NCBI RefSeq assembly: GCF_035222485.1 | Contig: NC_085922.1 | Coordinates: forward strand, 2,247,001-2,311,000 | From: Podospora pseudoanserina | Taxonomy: Eukaryota > Ascomycota > Sordariomycetes > Sordariales > Podosporaceae | DNA: 64,000 nucleotides | Direction: 5' to 3' | Part shown: piece after piece, positions 10,336-22,557 of the stretch | Layout: every line of letters begins with the position of its first letter | Position numbering within the stretch: the first letter of the stretch is position 1 | Translations under genes and position numbers: made by a program | Notes under the pieces: model-generated | Databases searched by the model: none | Seen by the model: only the letters and a program-made list of their open reading frames with translations | Told to the model about the DNA's origin: nothing

Positions 10336-12669
10336 CTATTCCCCAACATCACCATTGTCCCCTGCCCCTGCCCTCCCCCTCCCCCCACCAGTATTAACCT
10401 CATCCCAACAAGTCCCATGAAACACCCTCCTCCCCTGCCCAGATCCAACAACAACCGCATCCATCCAAACCCAATCCTGCACCTCCTCCAGATACCTACT
10501 CTGGAATTTCTCCTGGCAGATCGGGCAGACCTTGTTCGTCCCCGTCCCCGTCCCATCCCCCTCATCAGGCGCGGTGATCCACCTCTTCTTCTTCTCGTTC
10601 TTCTTCCTCCTCCCCCCTTTTACCGCAGCAGACCAATCATTATCATCACTCTCGCTCCCATCCCCGTCTCCTGACCCGCCCCCGCCGCTGGGGGCGTTAT
10701 AATCCACATCCGGCTCCTCGTGACTCTGAATCCAATCAAGCTCGCTCACAAACTGCGACCGGTGCTGACCCCTTTGCTCAGCCTCAGCAACACGCTGATG
10801 AACACGAAAGTGCCAGTCCATGTGCTGCGTCTTCTTCTTTCTGCCCTCTTCCGTGGTGGGGAAGCGGCGGCCGCACTGGGAGCAGGGGGGGCCGAGGTGA
10901 TCGAGGAGATAAGGCAACAGATGCAGGCGGGGGAATTTGAGAGAGGCAGGGGTGAGAGTTATGATGTTCGGATCCGGGGGTGGGAGAGATGGGATGGCGG
11001 GTGGTGGTGTAGGTACGCCGGGGGTGCCGCCGAGAAGGCCGGACTGCCGTAGCATAGCCAATATAGCCGATGGGTTCTGTGTCAACGGGTTGGCTGCCGC
11101 AGCGGGCGGTTGTTGTTGAGCAACTGGTGGTGCTGGTGGTGGTTGAAATGGAGCTGCTTGTTGCGGTGGTGATCGCAGCGCGGCCAAAGCAGGTGGTACA
11201 GCCGCCGCCGGCGGAACCGGCGCAGTAGATGACTGTTGAGGGGTGGCAGGTTTCTTGGCCGCCAAAAGCGCAGCCAGAGCGCCTTGGCCAAGAATCGCAT
11301 CGAGAGATAGTGTTCCCGGAGCGGCACCTCCTGCGGTGGTTGCCGGACGGACTGGTGGTGGTGGTGCCGCTGCCACGGGCACGGGAGCAACATTTGATGC
11401 CGGACGTCCCAGAGCCGCCGCTAGTACCGCTGGTAATTGGGGCAGTACAGAAGGTGGAGGAGCAGCGGCAACAACTGGGGGAGGTGCAAACTGTTGAGTT
11501 ACAACAGGAGGTGTTGGGGTGTGCGTGTTGTATGGTGGTGGCAGAGCAGGAGGATATGATGGCGGTGGCTGCGCCTGGGCAGCGCGCATGTTTACAGCAA
11601 GTTTAGAAACTTGATCGCTTATGATCATCAACTGCTCCTGAGGCAGGTTTTGGCTCTGGACTACTTTTTGCAAATCCAGCAAAGCCTTCAGTCTGTTTTG
11701 TTTACTAGCATCATGCATGTTCTGGGCAAAACCCGCCCTGTCCAGCTCGATCAACTGCTGGATATCATCTTTCAACTTGTCTATGTTTATTCCTGGAGCT
11801 GGAGGAACACCATAGGGACCTTGGTTGGGAGGTGGCTGGTAGTGAGCATATGGCCCGGCTGATGGAGCAGGCTGCGGTGGCGTAGCACGGTTAGGGACGC
11901 CATTGGGTGTCTGTAGACATGTATTAGCAACATGAACGGCATGAATGAGAGCTACATTAGCACTTACGTTCCCGGAGCGCATGGGATAGGCCTGTTCTCC
12001 AGGCGGCGGGTACTGTCCATTAGGTGGTCCCTGATATGGCGGCTGTCCATGTGGTGGTGGTGGTGGTGGTTGGTAAGCTCTGCCCATAGGAGGTGTCGGC
12101 GTATCTCTGGCAGGCGGGCCGGCCGGACGCCCTCGCATGAGATGGGTCTGGAATTTGGCTTGCTCCATGTAGGCATTGCGGGCAGCCAGTAGAGCGTTCT
12201 CAATGGGTCGAACCAATTCAAGTGGGAAGACCGGTTTCTTGGAGATGGACCCGGCTACAGGTTCCTTCCATGTCTTCAGCATTTCGTCCATCTTTCTCCG
12301 TGTCGCGTTGTCGACTTTGGTGTAGGAACCCATGAAGATTTGATAGAGCTTGGGGCCGAAATATAGGGCGTAGGGAGTCGGAACATTCTTCACGATCGAG
12401 TCCAGGACGTAGAGGGCGGGTAGGGTTTTGGAGGCGGGTGCCTATTGTGATGTTAGCATTTCTGATTATCAAGGATCAGAAGGACAATCTGCAAGTCACG
12501 ACGTTACCTCTTTGATGTGATTTGTGAGGACCTCTGAAATGGCCAGACCATGGTCGGCGTTCTCTCGGGCGATGTTGGTCAATGTGACGATTTCAAAGCG
12601 AGCATTGGTGGTCAAGTCCTGGAGCGCCTCACGGAAATCGGCCGCCACTTCATCGCCGTGGTCTTCCAT
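10336..12669 (-). CDS. PCF11: Pcf11-type cleavage and polyadenylation factor
   Basis: Subunit of the nuclear pre-mRNA 3'-end cleavage factor (CFIA in yeast). It binds the RNA polymerase II C-terminal domain and links 3' processing to termination. Exons are 12508-12669, 11968-12441 and 10336-11910, giving 736 residues. Residues about 1-130 form the CTD-interaction domain, with S-K-T-L-P-A-L-Y-V-L-D-S-I-V-K-N and F-M-G-S-Y. The middle is Pro/Gln/Ala-rich with a short charged helical segment. The C-terminus carries two zinc-finger-like motifs: C-x2-C with later H-x3/4-H (C-S-Q-C ... H-M-D-W-H-F-R-V-H), then C-P-I-C ... H-G-T-C. The first intron has a GTAACG donor and GCTAAC branch. The second intron is exactly 57 nt (19 codons, no stop), so retention would keep the frame. 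The start at 12669 gives the expected domain beginning. Confidence 0.92.
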
Positions 12670-14303
12670 GATGGGTGTGAAACGTGGGAAGGGGCAATCA
12701 ACAAGTCAATCCAGTGATGCTCAACAAGTAGTAGAGATATCGCTGTTCTGCTGCAATGGATTGCTTGGAGAGAAGATGATGATGACTAGTAGAGGAGAGC
12801 AGGAAATAATATCGCTCCGTTCCCCAGCTACCCTGCAGGCCTCACGCGCGATGCTCCTCCGCAAATTCTCCCCTGCAATCACAAGCCAAATCCCATCCGC
12901 AGATTTGCCTACTATATCAACTGAAATGGAAAGAAAAAAATTCAGAGGAAACTCTGATGGCCGGCGGAGCTGGTTAGATGGAAGATCTGAAGTCGCGACT
13001 CGATGGATGCTAGAATGTGGTGGATGGAATCAGCAACTGTTGGTTGTGGTTGGTTGGCGGTCTGCCGCGGATCGGTCGAATCTCAAAATGGCCGACGAGC
13101 GAGAAATTTTCCGCTTGAATTTGCCGCTAGAAGTTATTCACTCTGTCAGTGAGCCGCCGGCTGCTTCTGCTTTGTTGTGATTTGAGCAGAAACTGCAAAG
13201 TCGCAAGTTGTGTTCATGGTTGGGGAAAAGCTTGGAGTCGGTCGCTTTGCCTTTTGTTGTGGGGCGCTGGTGCTGTGGAATTGGTCAGGAAGCCCAGTCC
13301 ACAAAGTTTGATAAGCTGATACGCACGGGCCATCCAGCTGGGTCGGTGGGCCCAAGAACATGAGGGTATCACGAGCACATGAGATTCACAAAATGCAAGT
13401 GCTTGGTTAGGGCCTGGAACCTTTATACGTTCTTTCCTGTTAGCTTTACATTGCCTCACTTACAGTCTGCCATTTCTGCAGCTAGAACTATTCAAATCAC
13501 CTCACCACCCCCATAGGAAACAAATAGCCCGCATCACCCAAACCCCCACAAACATCACCCCGCCACAACCCCCTTCCATGTAGATGAACTTTGAAGCCCT
13601 CCACCCCATCTCAGAATCTCTGCCGTTTCGCCTACAAGGTCTACACAAGCGTCCTAACCTGTCCATAACGGATTCCCATCACACATTCATCATTGAGAAC
13701 CGACGGGCAGCACAAAAAAACCACACATCCGTTCAACCAACCGCCCTTGTAAACAGGCAGGAAACACATTCCACATACACATCCCCAGCCCAGCCGACAC
13801 ACATCGTCTTGACCAGAAACAAGCCCTCCGAAATATATACATACAAAGAAATAAACGCTGTGATCCCTTCTTCAGAACAAATGTATTAAAAACAAAGTAT
13901 ACCACCACCACCACCGCCGCCGCCGCCGCTCCCATCATCGTCACCGATTCGTGACATAACACCAAAAAGATAAAACACAAAGCCCCCTTTATATAGGACC
14001 ACCGTTCCCACCCCACACCCACATCACTGTAAACCATCGCTCAAAAGCAGAAACGGAAAACCACTTTGGGTTTTGCTTCCCAACCATAAGCCGACCTCCA
14101 AAGACATAATCCATGACTAACAAGATTATGATATACCCGCACTATAATTCCACGCTCTTGTCAGACGCCCAAACGCCATGCTTCTTTCGAGTCCGACCAA
14201 AAATACAATTCCAACCAGCCTCTCCTGGCCCCCACACAGCTAACCCCATAGCTGAGTTGTCTCTTACAACCAACTCTCTTACAACAGCAAAACGTCCATC
14301 ACT
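12670..14303. other. Spacer between PCF11 start and MGA2-like end
   Basis: The left portion should be promoter and leader of PCF11. The right portion (about 13480-14303) is the likely 3' untranslated and downstream region of the MGA2-like gene and contains A-rich segments and a (CAC/CGC)n-type triplet patch near 13902-13930. No convincing ORF. Confidence 0.55.
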
Positions 14304-17300
14304 TTATACCAGCTGGCCAAGAACAGCACCCTGAGGTACACGCACGTTGGTAATGACCTCCCTGATGGTGGAGCCCCAGTACGGTAAGCTGCTGTAGAAC
14401 ATGGCACACATCATGAGGACAAGAAGAGGAATCTGTAGCACCTGGTTAGCATGTTGTCATCAAAAACATCATGGGCGAGTCGACATACCCAAATGAAGAA
14501 CAAATTCCGATCCCCACTCAGCCTCTTCATCCTTTCGGCGCGCGCCCTCAAGATCCTTTCCCGCTGAGCCTCAGTGATGGCATTCTTGGGCCCAATCTCG
14601 ATGAAAGCGGCATCTTCATCCGAGAACTGTTCCTCCGCCTCCACCACTGGGGCCGTGACAGTCAGGGCCTCTTGAGTAGAGGGCCCAGCCTCGTCGTACA
14701 GGGCGGCACACTTGACATCTGCCTCGGCCTCGGCGGCAGCTTGAACCGCAGACGATTGCTTCTTGTCATAAGTATCTTGCTGGAAGATTTCGCTGTACGC
14801 TGGTGGTGCCTGGATTGGCGCGGGTTGAGCACTGGTGGCCATTGACGAGAGAGCGTGCCACAGCTCCTTGATAGAGGAAACGTCCTCCACGTTTGACTCT
14901 GGACGAGGGCCGCCCAGGTTGGGAACCATCGAGGCTAACCGTTGCATCACAGCGGCCTGGTAATCTGGCATCTGAGGGATGTACGGCATTGGTAGGTTCT
15001 GCAGGATGTTGAGCTGCATAGCCTGCTGCAGTTGCTGGAACTGAGTAGTCATGTGGTCCCTAAACGCAGTCATGGCGGCTGTCGGCAAAGCAAGCCCACC
15101 CAGACCATCAGTACCACGGCGCTGCCGACGGGGTGCATCATCTGCCGGTAGAGCTGGTGTGATACTGTTGGTTTCGCGCATATCGAGCCACTCGTCTTCT
15201 TCGTCAGCATTCTCAGAAGCCGCGTCGCTCTCTTCCGTGGTCGCAAATGTCGAATACTCTGGACTTTCCTCGCCGTCATCGGCCTCCACCTTGAGACTGT
15301 TATCACTCTCTGCATCCTTGCTTTCGGGTGCGGGCAGTGCCTTTGCGAGATTGAGTGCACTGTTGACCCTGCTATGGAGAGAGACGCCGCTGCGGGAGCG
15401 CGTGTGTGATTCAAAGCGGTTGATGGCTCGAATGGCGGCTGGTGACTTGGCCACATCCGCAGCAGTCAGACCCGACAGTGTCCGCAGTGTGGAATCCGCG
15501 CCGTGCGAAGTCAGGAGGCGGATGATGTCTGGCCGGTTCTTGAGAGACGCCATGTGCAACGCTGTGTATCCGGCCTTATCTCGCACGTCGGGGTTTGCTC
15601 CGCGAGCCAAAAGACCAGCGACAAAGCGATGAAGGCCAAGATAGCACGCGACATGCAAGGCAGTTTGACCCGTCGCCCTCGTCCTCAAGTTGAACCGAGC
15701 CGAGTGTGGGCTGTCATCGAGATCAATCATCTCCAAAACGTTTAGGAGCTGACCATCGAGGTTTGCCCCAGTTGGTCGGCCAGTGTATGATCCATCCCCT
15801 CCAGTCATCCCGCCTCCAGCCCCAAAGCTGTCCTGCGATTCCTGATGCCTTCCGATGATCTGCTGCGCAAATCCGTAGAGACCACCAGACCCTCCATTCA
15901 TCTTACTGTTGAGGATAGCAAGGGCGAGGTTGACAGCTTGCTGATCACAGTCGTCCTTGTACGTAAACCACACGGGGTGTCCCTGCAATTCTAGTTGAGC
16001 ATCCTTGAAAGTGATCCTCACGGCACCAGGAGATTCGGCCGGTGGCACTAGACACACAAGAGATTCAGGGCCCCAGAATGTCGTCGTCGTCGCCGGCTTA
16101 CCGCCAAACATGACTTCCACGCCCCTCTTGAACCCCTTGCCTAGCACAGTAACCTCATACCCTCCCAGTACCAAGCCCTCCTGCGGTACCACCTTATGTA
16201 TGACTGGAGTTTGTGAAGCGGCGTTCGAGGCGGCGTTGGCTGGACCGGAAGCGTACACATTTCTGGGTGCAACTTGAGAAAGAGCCACGCCCCCACGTGC
16301 TGCAGGCATAGTAAGGGTTGCCATGGAGGTGGTGGGGCTGGGGGCTCTGCTTTGGTGGAGCGAGGACGTTCCAGAATATAAACCGGCACCTCCATTGTCC
16401 AGATTCGCGGTCCCGTTCGGGTTGAATAACGACGGTTGGTTGTGGTTGGGCGTCGGTGGACCACTGGCGTGCCCCGGTGACATTTGCAGCTGGCCTGGGG
16501 CCATTGTCCCTGTGGGTGACACAAACATTCCGTCAGGGGGGAGCCCCAAATGTGCAGGTGGCATGTGTCGATACTGGGGGGATGGTGTTGACGAAGCCGA
16601 GGGGCCAACCGTCGATGGCAGTTGTGCTACCGGAGACAGGGCCGTTTCGAGCCGTGCTGCGGCCTGCTTCCTCTTCTTCGACGGTTGCTGTCCAGGGAGG
16701 GGTCCAGCCGGAGCCGGGCGTACCAAGAGGCGAGAAGCTTGGATCGGCTGGTCAGGCAACTGCGTAGACATCGATGAGCTGCGCCTGTCTGCTGCGTTGG
16801 TCAGGGGAGGTGAGGGGTAGAAAACTGTGCTTTCGACGGCAGCCTGTCTATTCAATGCATTTTCGGCGGCATGGGGAGTCTTGTGATCATCGGTAATCAT
16901 GATCGAGGGTGACAAGGCCTGGGCGACAAACTCTCCCCTGAAATCCGTCAGTGTGAAGATGACCTGAAAGCCCAGCTTTTCGGTATGATGCCGGCAGTAA
17001 CACGCGATTCTCATCGGTGCCTCGACAGTCCACGGCGCTCCTGGTTGCACCATGTGCACTTGCAACTGGCCTGATTCGTCCGTCTCCCCCTTGGGGGCTT
17101 CCCACTCCCTGACTTCGCCAGTGTTGAAAACGATCACTCGGTATAGCTCGTCCTGCCTCCAAATCTCTTCATCTTCCACCTTTTTGATCTTTTTGCGACT
17201 GGCCCGCTTCCGTTCTCGCGACACACAATTTTGACAAATGGTGACTTCCCCGCCATCCTGAGGTTTTGGTCCATCATCACTTCCGTCTCCGGACTGCAAG

Positions 17301-18517
17301 GACGGTAGAGTCGGCTTCACTCTAGGTACCTTGGATGCCTTGCGTGCTTGTTCCATGGCTGTCTTCATGAGGTCCTTGTTCTGCATGGCGCTTGTACAAA
17401 CAAGCCGAACGTGCAGCTCCAACATGTCTGGAGACGGCTCTGGGGTAGGCTTGGCGAGGAGCTTTGGCTTGCTGATGGTGTGTGTTGGAAGATGAATCCT
17501 TTTGATACCAGGAGGGAGTGGCGTCAGGTTCAATTTTATCGGAATCTGCGTCTCGACTCGGGACTTGGTAGGCGTTGGGTCTACAGTAAGCTTGAAAGGT
17601 TGCGGTTGGGTAAAAAGCCCCCTATTAAAGTTGAGTGGTGGCCCTACGTTTCCAGAAAACTGTGATGGAACAGGCACCATCTGCGGATTTACACCCATGC
17701 CGATTGGGTGCCATGGTGGGTAGGTGTTTGTTGGTAGACCATGGTAGTACTGCGGCGATTGGGGGTTGGGCATTCGTGGGGAGAAAGGAGATGTTTCGCG
17801 CGAAGTCTCGAGTGACATGTCACTTGTTGTCTGCTTGAAATCAAAGGGCTTCATATAACCGTCAGCTTGCCATGTCTTGCCCTGGCCAGACAAGCTACTT
17901 ACCATGTACATATTGTTATTGCCAAACATCAGAGAATCGGCCTGGCTCGTCTGCGGCGATAGTTGCTGGGCTGTCTCGTAACCGGCGCTGTTTGGGGAGC
18001 TGAAGTCTGAATGAGGCTCCATCGCTCCTCCGAAACTTGGCCCGTCAAGACCATTACGCCCGTCGACAGTTTGCTCCGTCTTCCATTCTGGCTTGATCTC
18101 GGACCCATCCAGCACTGAATCATCCTTGTGGTTTCTCAATGATGTGCTAGTAACCGTTGTGCTTGCTGGCCCGTTGGAGGAGCCCGAGTCGGCCAACGAG
18201 TTCCGCGAGCTGGTGTACAAGTTGACCTGGCTCATGGGAAGAGCGTCAGAAGGGGACAAGGGGATGAAGACATCCCCCACGTCGTCCATGACATCAGGCC
18301 CCGAGGGAAGAGGGCTCTCATCGGAATCGAAATATTCTTCTGGATACGGCTCATTGGTGAAATCCTGCATCAGCGACATGAAGTGGCTGGGATAGTTGCT
18401 GCTGCTGCTGTTGTTGTTGTTGTTGTTGAGCTCATCAAACGAGGGTTCCCAGGCTGACATTGGTTGGTCCATGTTGGACAGTTCGCAATTCAAGGCGGCC
18501 GGTCCTGCCGTGGCCAT
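14304..18517 (-). CDS. MGA2: Mga2/Spt23-type ER-tethered transcription regulator (IPT, ankyrin, TM)
   Basis: Homologue of yeast Mga2/Spt23, made as an inactive ER membrane protein, ubiquitinated by Rsp5 and released by the proteasome to activate OLE1 desaturase and hypoxia genes. Exon 1 is 14489-18517, the intron is 14433-14488 (GTATGT donor, GCTAAC branch, CAG acceptor) and exon 2 is 14304-14432, giving 1385 residues. In order: an acidic, Asn/Ser-run N-terminus; a conserved region (about 325-560) with L-N-L-T-P-L-P-P-G-I-K-R-I-H and a basic C-V-S-R-E-R-K-R-A-S-R-K-K; an IPT/TIG domain at about 765-855 (V-V-P-Q-E-G-L-V-L-G-G); two ankyrin repeats at about 940-1030 (T-A-L-H-V-A-C, T-A-L-H-M-A-S); and a single C-terminal transmembrane helix from N-L-F-F-I-W into I-P-L-L-V-L-M-M-C. 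The splice bisects that helix, so intron retention would remove the anchor. A PPAY motif near residue 1239 could recruit a Rsp5-type ligase. Confidence 0.93.
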
Positions 18518-20510
18518 CGAGGCTGGTGTGCAACCAGCTGGAAGTAAAACGGGCCGCTGTCGAGCAGGGGGTGCGCGTTGCGTTTGCGAGGCGTTGTCGG
18601 TAGTGTCGTGTGTCAGGGACGAGATCAGACTCGGACTCGAAACAATTCGCAGTTGATGTTGTTTTTTGTTGGGACAGCAAGAGTCAAAGTGGGAACGAGG
18701 CCAAATTGAGCCCAGGCGGGGTTCTCAGGGCTTCGCGATGGTCGGGCAGCGGTGTCGTCTTTTCGTAAACGCGGCTCTCACAAATGTCACCTGGCGATGT
18801 GGATGATGGCGACGGAGAGAGTGGAGGTGAGGTCCCCCGGTGGTCGGTAGGTAGGTTGGTCGGTCGGTCGGTCGGGGAGACGGGATTGGATTGGATGGGG
18901 TTGGGGCACTTCCAGTGCTGCACAGCCGTGACGGCGAGAAGCAAAGGGAGAGAGAGCAGTTCGAAAGGCGGTAAGCGAAAAATGAGCACTGGCCAATTGT
19001 CGATGTTCGGACCCTTGCAATGGCAAAATCGCCCAGCCTTGACCTGGATGTCAATCGTCACTCTCTGCGTCTCTGTTGCAGATGTCTGACCCTCGGCGGT
19101 CAACTTCCGGGTGACGGTCGTCCGGAAGAGTGTGTCGTGACCTTGTTTCTTGTTGTGTAGCTAGCTAGCAATGTGAATTGGGGAAAAGCAAAAGGCAAGG
19201 TGAGCTGGGCAGGGCAAAAGTTAAGTCTGAGGTGAGGAGGGCACTTGGCTGCGGAGAGGAGGTGAAGACCAGACCGGACCGGGGGCAACTGGACTGCTCT
19301 GCACACCTGGATCAAACCTAAAAGGTGGGGCCTTGTGGAACGCAGGGAAAGCGTGGTGCTTCTGTCAGCCACTGGCAAAATCCCAAATTAGGGTAAAGCT
19401 ACCGCAATGTTGGAACTGTCAGTGGTCACTGACGGATACAGGGAGGATCCTTCGATATTTCAATTCGACAAAAGTCCTGGGTACGGCATCGTCGGCAGGA
19501 TCCCTATCAGACTGAACCGCAGGCACGCGGCGTGAGTGAGTGAGTGAGTGAGTGTGTGTGTGTGTGTGTGACAGTTGTCATTCATCCGCACTCGGGCTGC
19601 ATCTCTGCTACTACTGCCAGTTGTCCCCTGAGCTGTTTCCTGACTTCGGCGTCTCTTTTGCTTTGCTGCAACTCACCTCTGCCTGGCTGGCTTGCGGCGG
19701 ATCCGCCGGCCTAGTGTACATATGTGTGTATGTAAAGGGCTTGGTCTGGATCGTAGTAGCAAGTGGAAGAAGATGGGACGACGCTATTCCGCAATGATGC
19801 CATGATGGAGATCACGGATCCATCACGCCTCTTTGACAGCTGCCACTAGTCAACTGATTAACCTTGAAGCTGCTCCGAGAGGGGTCTCAGGGTGCACGGG
19901 GCACTATCATGAAGATATCTAGTATGTGCATGTCAATACTGCGTCTCAGACATGCAGTTTAACCGATTGATATGTCTCTATCGAGGTTTTCCCTCCAAGC
20001 GAAATAACAACCCCAGCCATCCAGTCTTTTGGGTCGTCTAAACTTAGCCAAACACACCAAAAACTAGCCCACCGAGTTTCTCGGCGCTGGAAAGGGGACA
20101 AGGGGAAACGCGTCATTTTGCGGACGCTAACAGGAGGGAATAGGGTATAAATGATGGACGAATTACGGAACTGTTTCGAGTATTTCTTTTTCATATTACG
20201 GACTGACGTCGTGGTCAAAGAAAGCGAGACTGCTGCATGAGACGAGGGCCTTCAAGGGTCATAAAAGGGTTCAAAAAGGGAGGTAGCTAACTGTTCTTAC
20301 TTCATCTTATTTTGTCTACAACATGCGACTCCAAAATGATACTAAAACTCCTTGCTATGGAGGCACGCAACACTGCAGAAAAGAAAGGACAGAGGACATC
20401 TGAGGCCTCTCGTTTGGTGGTCCGTACATCATGTTCCCAATCCCACCACTTGGCACTGTTTCTTTACCCCGAGATGGAGGTCATCCCGGCTAATCCGGGC
20501 AGCCCAGTAC
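18518..20510. other. 2-kb spacer: MGA2-like promoter/leader and NHA 3' flank
   Basis: Probable promoter and leader of the MGA2-like gene (18518 to about 19400) with GTCG/TCGG short repeats near 18850-18875. The remainder has no recognisable gene. A compound microsatellite lies at 19532-19571. Confidence 0.55.
19532..19571. repeat. Compound (GTGA)n(GT)n microsatellite
   Basis: GTGA tetranucleotides pass directly into GT dinucleotides over about 40 bases of non-coding DNA. Confidence 0.95.
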
Positions 20511-22557
20511 TCAGCTACTGTCAGCATTGTGCGTCCCGGCCGATCCTGGTGCTGAGGTCGGTCCTGCGATCGCTGGAGACTCATCCAGAAACCGTATTGT
20601 CCGTCCTGGGAGACTTGGTGATTCGAGGTCTATTTTGACGGCGCTGCTAGATCCGTCAGTGCCCATGGCGAGCCCGCCCGAGCCAGCGGCTATGGTTTTG
20701 ACATCTAGTTCCCCACCTACTGGCCGACTGGGGATAACACTGCCGCCGATTCTGGAAACGGAACGCCTTGCGTCTGACGAAGGAGGCTCCGTGGCAGGCA
20801 GTTCCTCTCCTGAGTTTCTCCTTGGTCGTCGGGCGACCAGTGTGCTCACTCTGTTTCGAATTGGTGGAAGAAATTCCCCCCCATCAGATGTCACAGAGAT
20901 TCCTCTTGAGAGGGTCCTGGGAAGGTAAAATCCTAGCTTTCCAAGTGGGAGACTCAGGCCATGCACAACCTGTCACCGTACATGTTAGTCCCTTTTGTCT
21001 TCTTGTCATAACAACAAAGATTCCAACTTACAATACTGCAAATGGCCAGGAACCATACCACAACTTTGACCACGTGCCCCAAATGCTCAACCTCCTCGCT
21101 TGGCTCCATCGTCTTCAAGAACTCCAATGTGATATAGAGATAGAAGATCGCCGAAACCCCTACCGGGCCAAAGAAACCCACGAATATCGCCTGGCGGACT
21201 TCCTCGATCTGGGGGATAAACTTGTGGATCGCAAACACCCATGGCAACCTCCTGAACAGCAGCACCAGAATTCCCAAAATAACCAGCCGATGCAGCGGTG
21301 CCACCCCATCATTCACCAAAAACTCATGCCACGGGCAAACCGCCCCCAACCACATGAACACCGACACATTCAGCAGCATGTCAATGGTTGGCTGTAACGA
21401 ATCGTCCAGCGTCTCCAATCGAAACCAGTCATCCCAGGTGAAGGCATTGCCTGCAATGAAACAAGCAAGGACGTCATCGCTCCCAATCATCCCACACGTT
21501 CCCACGATGAACAACTATCACCGGATGTTAGCTTAGTCCTTCCCAGACACATTCCCCTACTTCTTCAGACCCAGCCCCAGGAGTTGTAGAAGACACCTAC
21601 CGCCAAACTGATAGCAAAAACCAAAAAGCTCTCCCTATCCACAAACTTCCTCTCCTCAGCCCAATGCAACAGCTTGTTCGCTCCCCAACCCACAACAGCA
21701 CCATACACCTATCAACATCACCAGCAGGTTAGCAAAATCTCCTCTCCCTCGAGGGCAAAACATCAAAAGCACAAAACCTACCACACTCAACAGTATCGTA
21801 TACCCCCAAGTCTCTCCAAACCACTGCCCCATCGCCCCCCTCACCCCGCCATCCCCTCCACCCCATCCCACCTCAAGTAAATACAGCCCCAAAAACAAAA
21901 ACGGATACCCCAACCCATCATTCGCACCACTCTCAGCAATAATCACATCCTGCAGCTCCTTCGGCACGTTATGATCCGCAAACTTGCCCTTCACAATCAC
22001 ATTGCTCAACACCGGGTCCGTGGGCGTGACACAGCTGCCCACCACCAGCGCCTCCAGAAACCTAATCCCAGGCACCAGACCCCAGATCAGAAGAGCAGTA
22101 GACAGCCACATAGCCGTCATGATCGGGCCCAGAAACCACAGCAGCGGCCGCCATTGTTTCTTGAGATATCGTGACGGTAACTGAACACCCGCCAAAACAA
22201 GCTGAATCCCAAGAACAAGACGGGTGAACGAGAGCGTGACAATGTTGAGGTCTTCTTCCGATCCCAAAGTATATTCGAGCGGCTTGATTAAATTCGCCGC
22301 CGCCGGAGAAAAGGCCACTCCCGCAAGCAACGAAATCACTATTACATTTTTTTGTCAGTATCTCATCTTCACCAACGGTTGAGGGAGGGTGGACAAGTCC
22401 AGGCGTCATAAGGGATATAGACAAGAAGCAAACACCTACAAGCCTCACTCAAATAAAAATTCTCCTTCATCAAATACGACACCAGTCCAAACAAACTGAT
22501 CCACCCCCCCAACACGCTCAACACAATGTTGAAGTTTGTAATCGCCAAGGTCGGCAT
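20511..22557 (-). CDS. NHA1: Plasma-membrane Na+(K+)/H+ antiporter, NHA1 type
   Basis: A cation/proton antiporter of the fungal Nha1/Sod2 group, which exports Na+ and K+ in exchange for protons and supports salt tolerance and pH balance. Five exons: 22440-22557, 21782-22338, 21601-21708, 21032-21514 and 20511-20969 (574 residues). Introns are 62-101 nt with clear branch sites such as ACTGAC and GCTAACA. About twelve hydrophobic segments fill residues 1-425. The family signatures T-P-T-D-P-V-L, K-G-K-F, and A-E-S-G-A-N-D-G with the paired Asn-Asp of the transport site are present, followed by F-P-F-L-F-L-like G-Y-P-F-L-F-L-G-L and R-L-P-W-V-F-A. The C-terminal 150 residues are hydrophilic, Ser/Arg/Pro-rich and probably a cytoplasmic regulatory tail, much shorter than the tail of yeast Nha1. 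The ATG at 22557 gives the usual short extracellular N-terminus. Confidence 0.9.

Noticed and set aside
14411-18517. Reading the MGA2-like gene as a single intronless ORF
   Set aside because: The unspliced C-terminus after N-L-F-F-I-W has no membrane helix, while splicing out 14433-14488 gives a proper transmembrane segment and a family-like tail.
20768-21397. 209-codon plus-strand open frame
   Set aside because: Antisense shadow of the antiporter exons 4 and 5.
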